Origin: CAYTNY01 sp964439215
GTDB lineage: Bacteria; Oederibacteriota; PGYV01; CAYTNY01
Direction of reading: 5' to 3'
Assembly (NCBI GenBank): GCA_964439215.1
Contig: CAYTNY010000085.1
Coordinates: 1-9,908 of the forward strand
Length of the DNA: 9,908 bases
Numbering within the stretch: position 1 is the first letter of the stretch; each line of letters opens with the position of its first letter. The notes under the pieces were generated by a model that was not told the origin of the DNA, made no database searches, and saw nothing but the letters and a program-made list of their open reading frames with translations. The position numbers and the translations under genes were made by a program. Of the stretch, positions 1 to 5,928 are shown piece after piece.

Positions 1-85
1 TTATATTTATATAATATATTATTTCAGCTGATAATTCAAGAGAAGGATTGCTAAATGAAAAACAGAAAGTTTATGAGATTTAAAC

Positions 86-108
86 AATCCGCCGGTGTCC
101 GGATTTTT
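86..108 (+). terminator. Possible intrinsic terminator of an upstream gene
   Basis: AATCCG (86-91) pairs with CGGATT (100-105) around an 8-base loop, and the stem runs into a five-T run followed by CATTTTT. The stem is short at 6 bp, so this is a weak terminator. It would end a transcript entering from the left of the window. The T-rich tail is also the start of the first copy of the 18-bp direct repeat, so tail and repeat may share an origin. Confidence 0.35.
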
Positions 109-120
109 CATTTTTGCTGC
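103..120 (+). repeat. 18-bp direct repeat, copy 1
   Basis: ATTTTTCATTTTTGCTGC occurs here and again, identically, at 547-564 in the same orientation, 444 bp apart. The two copies bracket the GC-richer structured segment. Eighteen identical bases is long for chance within 450 bp, although the T-rich composition raises the odds. It could be the footprint of an insertion, an old recombination site or a duplicated regulatory tail. Confidence 0.6.
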
Positions 121-284
121 TGAATTGTAAAATGAATTGCAACAGCTAAATCATCCGGAAATACATCGAAATACAACTCTCTCTAATTCTTTTCCGGTAT
201 TTTTTTGATTATATTTAAAGTAAATACCAGCAAAGCATGCAAGCATTCATCCTTTGCTCGCCGAGGCAGAGGAAATTAGTATAC

Positions 285-348
285 CCTCCACCTCTATGGG
301 GGAGGATAGAGTATGTTACAGGCAGTCTTTCCGCCTGTTACATACTCT
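285..348 (+). other. Structured element with two adjacent stem-loops
   Basis: The first stem-loop pairs CCTCCACC (285-292) with GGGGGAGG (298-305), with one A-G mismatch and the loop TCTAT. The second pairs AGAGTATGT (308-316) and ACAGGC (318-323) with GCCTGT (333-338) and ACATACTCT (340-348): 15 pairs around one T-T mismatch, with a 9-base loop. An alternative long-range helix is possible between CCCTCCA (284-290) and TGGAGGG (349-355), which would enclose the second stem-loop and exclude the first. This could be a structured RNA, a REP-type palindromic element or a transposon-end structure. The strand is arbitrary. No known RNA family was recognised. Confidence 0.5.
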
Positions 349-380
349 TGGAGGGGGTTAAGCAGCGGCTGAACACTGTA

Positions 381-389
381 TGATATAAT
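381..389 (+). promoter_or_regulatory. Perfect extended -10 motif, possible promoter
   Basis: TGATATAAT matches the extended -10 consensus TGnTATAAT exactly. The position where a -35 box would lie (about 361-366, AGCAGC) is a poor match, which is tolerated in extended -10 promoters. Transcription would start near 396 and run rightward through GC-rich sequence with no convincing gene, so a non-coding or leader transcript is possible. The motif could also be chance in AT-rich DNA. Confidence 0.3.
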
Positions 390-546
390 TTGACGATTAA
401 ACAGGAGATGCGGGTAAGGGACGGCTTGATGAGAGAAGGCGGCGCTCTGCGGGAAGCGTAAATAAATGTATGAATTAAGTGTTCCGGTATGTGCGAAAAA
501 AAGGAATTTGATTCTATTAAGTGTTGCAATAAAACTTGCAATCTAT

Positions 547-564
547 ATTTTTCATTTTTGCTGC
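547..564 (+). repeat. 18-bp direct repeat, copy 2
   Basis: Identical to 103-120 (ATTTTTCATTTTTGCTGC). This copy lies 10 bp upstream of the -35 box of the beta-barrel gene promoter, so it may also act as an AT-rich upstream element or regulator site there. Confidence 0.6.
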
Positions 565-573
565 GGAAAATTC

Positions 574-602
574 TTGATTATTTTGAGTCAATAAGGTATA
601 AA
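574..602 (+). promoter_or_regulatory. Promoter of the 647-1375 gene
   Basis: TTGATT (574-579) and TATAAA (597-602) are separated by exactly 17 bp, a good match to the housekeeping sigma-70 class. A small dyad TTGAGTCAA (583-591) lies in the spacer and could bind a regulator, but it is short. The start site would be near 609, giving a 5' leader of roughly 38 bases. Confidence 0.6.
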
Positions 603-646
603 AGTAATAATCTTTATGTTTTTTATACCCGGGAAAAGAGGAAATT

Positions 647-1375
647 GTGACAAGGAAATTTTTTATTTCAATATTGATAATATTAATATCGGCTGTATTT
701 TGCGGGTTTCGTTTTGATTTTTACGGTTTTATGGGTTCTTCGAAAATGGCTGAATATAACAGCGCCAAAGATGTGTTTCAGAAAATCCATGAAAGCCTGG
801 GTTATAAGACAGATATGTACGGTATAAATTACAACAGCGGTGCAGGGCTGAAAATAGGTTTTGACATAAACGCCAAATGGGGGATATATGTCAGAACAGA
901 TTATGTTTTTTCGGGGCGGCCGGAGGATAGAATCTATTATGAAACCGGAGAGCTCTATCAGACAGGCAATGCGGCTGTTGATTCCAGGTATATCGGGGCC
1001 GGCGCTAAAATGTATTTTAAAGATTTTATACAAACAGCATCTTTTAATACTTTTGTGTCGCTTGACGCCGGAGCGCTGATCTGCATAAATTCCCATGAAA
1101 CCAGGACATGGTACGAAAAAGAAGGCGGTATGATTGATAATGCGTATTCTGTATATTCCGGCAGTGCATTTTCAGCATGTGTTGAAGCCGGTGCGGATTA
1201 TTTTCTTACTGAAAATTACGGATTTTTCGCTGCCGGAGGATACAGGTTTATAAACGGCAGATATGGGGGCAGAATAAACAGTCTGGATGTTAAAGCTCTT
1301 GACAATGAAGAAACCTATATGGTTCCTGACTATACAGGTATATACGCAAAAGCGGGAATATTTATTGTTCTATAA
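647..1375 (+). CDS. Secreted outer-membrane beta-barrel-like protein, function unknown
   Basis: This 242-residue protein has an N-terminal signal peptide: basic MTRK, a hydrophobic run at about residues 5-18, and probable cleavage near residue 19-20. The GTG start at 647 is preceded by AAGAGG at good spacing, and the signal peptide begins right at it. The mature part alternates polar and aromatic/hydrophobic residues in short glycine- and tyrosine-rich stretches, such as GIYVRTDYVF, FFAAGGYRF and GIYAKAGIFIVL. This pattern is typical of 8- to 10-stranded outer-membrane barrels. The chain ends in leucine rather than the usual phenylalanine or tryptophan. I recognise no specific family. The gene has its own promoter, and 174 bp separate it from the next operon, so it is probably monocistronic. 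Barrel prediction is by pattern only; a periplasmic beta-rich protein is the alternative. Confidence 0.7.
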   Translation: MTRKFFISILIILISAVFCGFRFDFYGFMGSSKMAEYNSAKDVFQKIHESLGYKTDMYGINYNSGAGLKIGFDINAKWGIYVRTDYVFSGRPEDRIYYETGELYQTGNAAVDSRYIGAGAKMYFKDFIQTASFNTFVSLDAGALICINSHETRTWYEKEGGMIDNAYSVYSGSAFSACVEAGADYFLTENYGFFAAGGYRFINGRYGGRINSLDVKALDNEETYMVPDYTGIYAKAGIFIVL

Positions 1376-1404
1376 AACGCAGCGAAAAAAAATAAAGATT
1401 TTGA

Positions 1405-1432
1405 TTGATTTTTTTTATGATTTGTTTATAAT
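1405..1432 (+). promoter_or_regulatory. Promoter of the PUR-domain operon
   Basis: TTGATT (1405-1410) lies 16 bp upstream of a perfect TATAAT (1427-1432). A second TATAAT overlaps it at 1432-1437. The spacer is T-rich. The predicted start near 1440 leaves a leader of about 110 bases before the first gene of the operon. Confidence 0.6.
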
Positions 1433-1440
1433 ATAATTAC

Positions 1441-1549
1441 CTGGAGGGAAACCAGCCAAAATAAAAAAAAATATTTAAGAAAAAAATTCTCGGGGAATTT
1501 TTTAAAAAATTCAAAAAAAAAAATCAAAAGACAGAATTAAGGAGAAGAA
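1441..1549 (+). promoter_or_regulatory. A-rich 5' leader with perfect palindrome
   Basis: The leader is dominated by A runs. Near its start is a small hairpin, CTGG (1441-1444) with CCAG (1452-1455). An 18-bp perfect palindrome, GAATTTTTTAAAAAATTC, lies at 1495-1512. The ribosome-binding site TAAGGAG (1538-1544) is 5 bases from the ATG. The downstream product is a nucleic-acid-binding PUR protein, and the Borrelia PUR protein BpuR is reported to control its own expression post-transcriptionally. An autoregulatory site in this leader is therefore possible, but it is inferred. Confidence 0.4.
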
Positions 1550-2032
1550 ATGAACACACCAAGACGCAGGACGCCTGCATCAAGCGGAGAAAATTCAAGG
1601 TATGCATCAGGGGGCAGATCCGGGCATACATACATCTCCAGATTTAAAAATGGAACAATGATTGATCCGTTTCAGGAAAGCAAATCAAGAAATCAGAAAA
1701 AGAATTTTCAGGAAAAAAAAGAAACAAGACCCAACAGAAATTTCAACAGGTCAAGTTCGGGTCCAAGGGAACAGGGGAAAAAACTCGGATGGTATGAAGG
1801 CGGCAAAAGAAATTATGTTTTTGAAATGATAAAAACCGATGACGGAAGCAGGGCATTTTCAATAACCCAGACAAGAAAAGACGGAGAAAGGCAGAGACGT
1901 GATACAATACTTGTTTTTGAAGACCACATGGATGGGTTTGTAAGGGAGTTTTTGAAATCTTCGAAAAAAATAGAACTTTCGGAAAAAGAAAACAATGTAA
2001 AAAAAGAAAATAATGGAAATTATGAAAGATAA
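1550..2032 (+). CDS. PUR-domain DNA/RNA-binding protein
   Basis: This 160-residue protein probably binds single-stranded nucleic acid in the cytoplasm. Residues about 86-141 (from GKRNYVFEM through the acidic stretch LVFEDHMDGF and the helix REFLKSSKKI) fit a bacterial PUR-alpha repeat: four strands with alternating aromatic and basic residues, then an amphipathic helix. This is the arrangement in Borrelia BpuR and related short bacterial PUR proteins. The N-terminal 85 residues are a basic, Gly/Ser/Asn/Arg-rich, presumably disordered tail that many relatives lack; such tails commonly add nucleic-acid affinity. The C-terminus is also charged. It is first in a four-gene operon and overlaps the next gene by 20 bp. 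The start is set by TAAGGAG at 5-base spacing. Family assignment is from motif resemblance and the regulatory target is unknown. Confidence 0.7.
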   Translation: MNTPRRRTPASSGENSRYASGGRSGHTYISRFKNGTMIDPFQESKSRNQKKNFQEKKETRPNRNFNRSSSGPREQGKKLGWYEGGKRNYVFEMIKTDDGSRAFSITQTRKDGERQRRDTILVFEDHMDGFVREFLKSSKKIELSEKENNVKKENNGNYER

Positions 2033-2354
2033 GGAAAAAGAAGGCTCCTGCGGCTCCTGCGGCGGGGGGTGCAAAAACAGCAAAGAGATCGCTTATGAAG
2101 CGGAAAACATTCTTCACGGCCCCTATAACACATACGATCCGGATGAAGATATATTTACGGAAGGGGAAATAAAAGAAGGAAGACAGCACGGTTTATATGC
2201 GGAGTATTACGGGGCGGATAAAAAACAGTTAAAGACAAAAGGCAGCTACCTGAACGGCCTTCTGCACGGGGAATGGGTATATTATGACAGCAGCGGCAGT
2301 ATTGTGAAAAAAGACATATACAATGAAGGCAGGCTGGTTGAAACAAAAAAATAA
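2013..2354 (+). CDS. MORN-like repeat protein with N-terminal CxxCxxxC motif
   Basis: This 113-residue protein has two clear MORN/YwqK-like repeats. The first, near residues 48-60, is EGEIKEGRQHGLYAEYY; the second, near 75-90, is KGSYLNGLLHGEWVYY. Partial repeat-like sequence lies on each side (LHGPYNTYD and KDIYNEGRL). These repeats form short beta-hairpins and often serve as scaffolds or binding surfaces; I assign no enzymatic role. Residues 12-20 read SCGSCGGGC, giving cysteines 13, 16 and 20 in CxxCxxxC spacing, which could bind zinc or an iron-sulfur cluster. There is no signal peptide, so it is probably cytoplasmic. The ATG at 2013 overlaps the preceding gene by 20 bp; the in-frame ATG at 2022 is an equally good start with an 11-bp overlap. 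Neither has a strong ribosome-binding site, which suggests translational coupling. Confidence 0.65.
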   Translation: MEIMKDKEKEGSCGSCGGGCKNSKEIAYEAENILHGPYNTYDPDEDIFTEGEIKEGRQHGLYAEYYGADKKQLKTKGSYLNGLLHGEWVYYDSSGSIVKKDIYNEGRLVETKK

Positions 2355-2411
2355 TACCGCTGCAGGCTGTTTTGCGGCAGGCCTTTAAAAAAACAGATTC
2401 ATGGGGATAAT

Positions 2412-3002
2412 ATGAAAGAAATCCGTATGCGGCTCATAAAAAGAAAAAGCAGGGGAAAAGACATAGAACTGGATATTATATTTTTTGCTGTTATGGCCAT
2501 GGCTGCGGGCCTGATAATTCTTGTACTTCTTTTCCGGGCAGCAGAGGAGAAGGATAAACATAAAGAACAGCATGAAATATATCCTGATGTGTATTTTGCG
2601 GGGGAAACCGGAAAAACATACAATACCGGCGGCAGGATAGAAAAAAATATGTCCGGGCTTAATGAAACGCTGCGCTTTGAATTAAAAAAAGATCCTGTTA
2701 TAACTCCGGCTTCAGGAATGTATTCCATGAATATCTGCTGCCCCGGAGGTTATGAAAAAACTTATTATACCGTAAAAATGCCCTGGGATTTTATACTCTA
2801 TGAGTTTGGAGAAAAAACACCTTCATTTGTTCTTTTTGAAGTCAATGAACAGGAAAAAAGAGCCGGGTTCAGGATCATGGTTCCGGGAGAATACAAAAAA
2901 ACGGATATTCTTCAGGGGGAAATAATGTCATATATAAAAAAGCTTGATGAATATATGCCTGACTATACCTGGGAAGGCAGTATAAGGATGGACCGATGGT
3001 AA
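2412..3002 (+). CDS. Single-pass inner-membrane protein of unknown function
   Basis: This 196-residue protein has a very basic N-terminus (RLIKRKSRGK, residues 7-16) followed by one hydrophobic helix at about residues 20-41. The positive-inside rule puts the N-terminus in the cytoplasm and the remaining 155 residues in the periplasm. The soluble part is mixed alpha/beta by eye, with a conserved-looking stretch around residues 117-160 (YYTVKMPWDFILYEF ... GFRIMVPGEY) and a pair of adjacent cysteines at 109-110. I recognise no family. The ATG at 2412 has only a modest GGGGA upstream. The last codons overlap the next start (ATGGTAA), so translation is probably coupled to the downstream ATP-grasp gene. 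Membrane topology is well supported; function is not. Confidence 0.6.
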   Translation: MKEIRMRLIKRKSRGKDIELDIIFFAVMAMAAGLIILVLLFRAAEEKDKHKEQHEIYPDVYFAGETGKTYNTGGRIEKNMSGLNETLRFELKKDPVITPASGMYSMNICCPGGYEKTYYTVKMPWDFILYEFGEKTPSFVLFEVNEQEKRAGFRIMVPGEYKKTDILQGEIMSYIKKLDEYMPDYTWEGSIRMDRW

Positions 3003-5590
3003 ATAAAAAAGAGGGCCCTATGCAGGATTCAACCGGGATTAAAGGGCTTGACCGCATACTTCACGGTATTTTGCCGGGGGATAATATAGTATGGCAGACG
3101 GATTCAATAGAAGATTTTACTCCTTATATAAAACCGTATCTTGATTATGCGAAAGCATCCGGAAGGCGGCTCATATATTTCCGGTTCGCAAAACATAAAG
3201 CGTTTTTGGAAGAAGGATCCGGCGCTGAAATATATAAACTTAAGCCTGAAGAAGGTTTTGAAAAGTTCATCTCAGGTATTCACAGCGTTATAGGAAAAAC
3301 CTGCGGAAACGCGTATTATCTTTTTGATTCGCTTTCGGAACTGGCGGTTGACTCTTTTAGTGAAAGTATGATAGAAAGTTTTTTCGTTCTTACATGCCCC
3401 AGACTTTTGAAAATGAAATGTCTGGGTTATTTTGTAATAACAAGAAATTATAACCTTTACCACGCCACTTTGCTGGTCACAAAAACAACACAGCTTATAC
3501 TGGATATTTACAGGTATAAAGGGAAAGATTATATACAGCCCGTAAAAGTTGACGGACGGTATTCTTCCGAGATGTTCATGCTCCACGAAAAAAAAGGCGA
3601 CGATTTTACGCCTGTTACGGACAGCACTATAGTTTCCGATGTTTCTCTTTCAGGGCCGTGGTACGGCCTGCAGTCCGCGCCTTACAGGGCAGTAGGGCTC
3701 TGGGACAGGCTCTTTATAGAATCCGAGGATATTATAGATTCGTGCGCCAGAGGGGAGTGCACTCCGGAAACGGTGAAAGAGGTATTTTACAGGCAGCTTA
3801 AGCAGCTGATATCAAGCGATTACAAGATGCTTGATATGGCAAAAAAGCATATGGATCTGCCGGGGCTCATAAAAATATGGAAAAGAACCATAGGATCGGG
3901 GATGATAGGCGGAAAATCCGTTGGCATGCTTCTGGCTCACAATATACTTAAAAAAGATTTTCCCCGATATGATGAAATAATAGAAAAACACGATTCTTTT
4001 TATATAGGCTCGGATGTTTTTTATTCTTTCCTGGTGCGCAACGGATGCTGGCACATAAGACAGAAACAGAAAAAACCCGAAACTCTGTTTGAAGATCTTG
4101 AAAAAGCCAGAGAAAGAATATTGAACGGGGATTTTCCGGAAATCATGATAAGAAGGTTTTCGGATATGCTGAATTATTTCGGACAGGCGCCTATAATAGT
4201 GCGTTCCAGCAGTCTGCTGGAGGATAATTTCGGAAATGCTTTTTCCGGAAAATACGAGAGTATATTCTGCGTAAACAACGGCACTCACGAACAGAGACTG
4301 GAAGATTTTCTGAATGCGGTCAGGGTGATTTACGCAAGCACAATGAGCAGAGAGGCGCTTGCCTACAGGGCGCGTAGAAATGTACTTGAAAAGGACGAGC
4401 AGATGGCGCTGCTTGTGCAGCGGGTTTCGGGGTCAAAATATGATAATGTTTTTATGCCCGATCTTGCGGGGGTGGGTTTTTCATACAATTCATATCAATG
4501 GGACGAAAAAATAAAGCCGGAAGCGGGTATGTTGAGACTGGTATTCGGGCTGGGTACAAGAGCCGTTGACAGGCACGATGACGATTATACAAGGATCGTG
4601 GCGCTTAATGCGCCGGAAAAAAGGCCGGAAGGAAGCGCAGGCAGTGTTTCCGGATTTACCCAAAAAAGGGTGGACGCTTTAAATATAGAAAAGAACACGC
4701 TTTATACGGAATATTTCACGGATATAATAAAGGAAAACACAGGTATTAAAACCGATATGTTTTCTGTTATTGAGGAATACAATGAAACAAAATATAAAAG
4801 TATAAATTTTGACAGGCTGCTGCAGGACTCGGATTTTATAAAGGATATGAGCGAAATGCTGATGAAGATAAGGGACGCTTACGGCACTCAGGTTGATGTT
4901 GAGTTTGCAGTGAATTTCAGGGAAGACGGTTCTTACAGAATAAATATTCTTCAGTGCAGGCCGCAGCACGTAAAAAAACCCGCGGGAATTTCAGGGAATG
5001 CGCCGGAGATTAATAAGGATAAACTGATTTTGAAAACAAACGGCGGGATAGTAGGGCAGAGCCGGTTTGTCGCGGTTGACAGGATAATTTTTGTTGACCC
5101 GGCTGTTTATGGAAAACTTCCGGAACAGGACAGATATGAAATAGCAGGCGTAATAGGGAAACTCGCGCATTATGAAGACAATGAAAAAAATAAAACCATA
5201 ATGCTTTTGGGTCCGGGCAGATGGGGCACGAAAATGCCGTCTCTCGGGGTTCCTGTAAAATTTTCCGAAATTAATACAGTCTCTGTTATATGCGAGATAG
5301 GCGTAATGCACGAAGGACTGACCCCTGACCTGTCAATGGGCACGCATTTTTTCAATGATATGGTTGAACTGGATATACTTTATATAGGATTTTTTGCGTT
5401 TAAAGAAGAAAACATACTCAATGAAGGCTTTCTTAAAACTCTTCCCGACAGTTTTACGGAAAAGATGCCGGAATACAAAAAATGGAAATCCGCCATACGG
5501 GTAATAGACGGGGATAGACTTGAAAACGGACAGAAAATATACCTGGCGGCTGACTCGGAAAAACAGACAAGCGCGGTGTATGTGGGGTGA
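2996..5590 (+). CDS. Degenerate KaiC-like domain fused to PEP-synthase-type ATP-grasp domain
   Basis: This 864-residue cytoplasmic protein has three regions. Residues about 10-215 resemble a KaiC/RecA-like domain. They open with STGIKGLDRILHGILPGD, like the KaiC entry motif, and keep a Walker-B-like strand YYLFDSLSEL (107-116), but the Walker A loop GxxGxGKT is replaced by IVWQTDSIED. Residues about 300-660 match the PEP/pyruvate-binding ATP-grasp domain of PEP synthase and pyruvate phosphate dikinase: GGKSVG (305-310), VRSSSLLED (402-410), FSGKYESI, EFAV and LQCRP (652-656). Residues about 680-800 contain GPGRWGT (739-745) and GTHFF (782-786), found in related uncharacterised proteins. The phosphohistidine swivel domain and PEP-binding TIM barrel of true PEP synthase are absent, so it is unlikely to make PEP alone. 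The ATG at 2996 has AAGGA at 7-base spacing; 3020 is a possible later start behind GAGGG. Confidence 0.75.
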   Translation: MVNKKEGPMQDSTGIKGLDRILHGILPGDNIVWQTDSIEDFTPYIKPYLDYAKASGRRLIYFRFAKHKAFLEEGSGAEIYKLKPEEGFEKFISGIHSVIGKTCGNAYYLFDSLSELAVDSFSESMIESFFVLTCPRLLKMKCLGYFVITRNYNLYHATLLVTKTTQLILDIYRYKGKDYIQPVKVDGRYSSEMFMLHEKKGDDFTPVTDSTIVSDVSLSGPWYGLQSAPYRAVGLWDRLFIESEDIIDSCARGECTPETVKEVFYRQLKQLISSDYKMLDMAKKHMDLPGLIKIWKRTIGSGMIGGKSVGMLLAHNILKKDFPRYDEIIEKHDSFYIGSDVFYSFLVRNGCWHIRQKQKKPETLFEDLEKARERILNGDFPEIMIRRFSDMLNYFGQAPIIVRSSSLLEDNFGNAFSGKYESIFCVNNGTHEQRLEDFLNAVRVIYASTMSREALAYRARRNVLEKDEQMALLVQRVSGSKYDNVFMPDLAGVGFSYNSYQWDEKIKPEAGMLRLVFGLGTRAVDRHDDDYTRIVALNAPEKRPEGSAGSVSGFTQKRVDALNIEKNTLYTEYFTDIIKENTGIKTDMFSVIEEYNETKYKSINFDRLLQDSDFIKDMSEMLMKIRDAYGTQVDVEFAVNFREDGSYRINILQCRPQHVKKPAGISGNAPEINKDKLILKTNGGIVGQSRFVAVDRIIFVDPAVYGKLPEQDRYEIAGVIGKLAHYEDNEKNKTIMLLGPGRWGTKMPSLGVPVKFSEINTVSVICEIGVMHEGLTPDLSMGTHFFNDMVELDILYIGFFAFKEENILNEGFLKTLPDSFTEKMPEYKKWKSAIRVIDGDRLENGQKIYLAADSEKQTSAVYVG

Positions 5591-5609
5591 GTCTAATTTC
5601 AAGGATTCG

Positions 5610-5628
5610 CGGGATGCATATTATCCCG
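5610..5628 (+). terminator. Possible terminator hairpin after the ATP-grasp gene
   Basis: CGGGAT (5610-5615) pairs perfectly with ATCCCG (5623-5628) around a 7-base loop, 20 bases past the stop codon. It is followed by GGGTTTGATT, which is not a real U-tract, so intrinsic termination would be weak. It could instead protect the mRNA 3' end. Confidence 0.35.
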
Positions 5629-5864
5629 GGGTTTGATTAAAAAACAGCCGAATATTCTCAAAGAGCCGGTGGTGACCGTGTGTTATAATCCTATAGTTGT
5701 TAAATTTACAGGGATACAGGGTAAAACGGAGTTATGATTTTACAATAAATGGATGCAGTTTAAATATTCATAAGGCTAAGTCTCAAGGCATCAACGGGGT
5801 GTTTTTGTCTTTTCTGATATAGCAATAAGAATCCTGCTTAACAGAATTTTTATAAAAAATATAC

Positions 5865-5893
5865 TTGACAATTTATGTTGTTTTTGCTAAAAA
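5865..5893 (+). promoter_or_regulatory. Promoter of the fur-feo iron operon
   Basis: A consensus -35 TTGACA (5865-5870) is followed after 17 bp by TAAAAA (5888-5893). A TGC sits just upstream of the latter, adding an extended -10 contact. AT-rich sequence at 5845-5863 could act as an UP element. The predicted start near 5900 falls inside the Fur-type operator, so repressor binding would block initiation. Confidence 0.65.
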
Positions 5894-5916
5894 TGATATT
5901 GATACGCAATATCAAT
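5894..5916. promoter_or_regulatory. Fur box upstream of fur
   Basis: Two overlapping dyads are visible. The first pairs TGATATTG (5894-5901) with CAATATCA (5907-5914) and matches the 21-base extended E. coli Fur consensus at 17 positions by my count. The second is ATTGATACGCAATATCAAT (5898-5916), with 7-base arms and a 5-base centre. The site begins right after the -10 box and covers the predicted transcription start. Placed in front of fur itself, this indicates autorepression when Fe(II) is plentiful. Confidence 0.75.
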
Positions 5917-5928
5917 AAGAGGTGATTA

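Larger units (their letters stand above)
1..646. other. Gene-free left intergenic region
   Basis: No open frame here has both a plausible ribosome-binding site and protein-like composition. The region is AT-rich at both ends with a GC-richer core at about 240-460. It holds a terminator-like hairpin (86-108), two copies of an 18-bp direct repeat (103-120 and 547-564), a pair of stem-loops (285-348), an extended -10 motif TGATATAAT (381-389), a short tandem repeat TTGCAAT-N5-TTGCAAT (524-542) and the promoter of the next gene (574-602). A 17-codon frame at 408-461 starts directly against an AGGAG with no spacing and is not called. The GC-rich core could be a structured RNA, a palindromic repeat element or a relic of a mobile element. 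The sequence does not decide between these. Confidence 0.6.
5591..5928. other. Intergenic region between the ATP-grasp operon and fur
   Basis: No gene is visible. A hairpin lies at 5610-5628 just after the preceding stop codon. A perfect extended -10, TGTTATAAT, is at 5681-5689 without a clear -35. A very weak stem, CATC (5789-5792) with GGTG (5798-5801), is followed by TTTTTGTCTTTT. The right end carries an AT-rich palindrome TTTTTATAAAAA (5847-5858), the fur promoter and its operator. The segment 5696-5815 could be a small RNA, but the evidence for that is thin. Confidence 0.5.

Noticed and set aside
408..461. 17-codon plus-strand frame starting at an ATG right after AGGAG
   Set aside because: The purine-rich stretch touches the ATG, so spacing is wrong for a ribosome-binding site, and a 17-residue frame is expected by chance.
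338..541. 67-codon open frame on the minus strand in the left intergenic region
   Set aside because: It has no ribosome-binding site, runs through one arm of the strong hairpin at 308-348 and over the GC-rich core, and its protein has no recognisable domain. It might be a relic, but nothing supports a live gene.
574..591. TTGA...TCAA spacing in the barrel gene promoter as a third Fur box
   Set aside because: The half-sites are 10 bp apart instead of the 9 bp seen in both feo-region dyads, and the flanking arm bases do not match.
683..1096. 137-codon minus-strand frame opposite the barrel gene
   Set aside because: It lies wholly antisense to a gene with a good promoter, start signal and signal peptide, and its own product shows no domain-like pattern.
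1743..2189. 148-codon minus-strand frame opposite the PUR and MORN genes
   Set aside because: Its Phe/Leu-rich product is the expected complement of A-rich coding sequence, and both plus-strand genes have recognisable domains.
2357..2380. GC-rich repeat (CTGCAGGC / CGGCAGGC) in the gap before the membrane protein gene
   Set aside because: Only a 5-bp stem with one G-T pair can form, without a T-run, so it does not support a terminator within the operon.
2996..5590. Annotating the large ATP-grasp protein as PEP synthase (ppsA)
   Set aside because: The ATP-grasp motifs match, but the phosphohistidine and PEP-binding domains required for that activity are not visible, and an extra KaiC-like domain is present.
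5789..5813. Stem plus T-rich run as an intrinsic terminator
   Set aside because: The stem is 4 bp including a T-G pair, too weak to call despite the T-rich tail.
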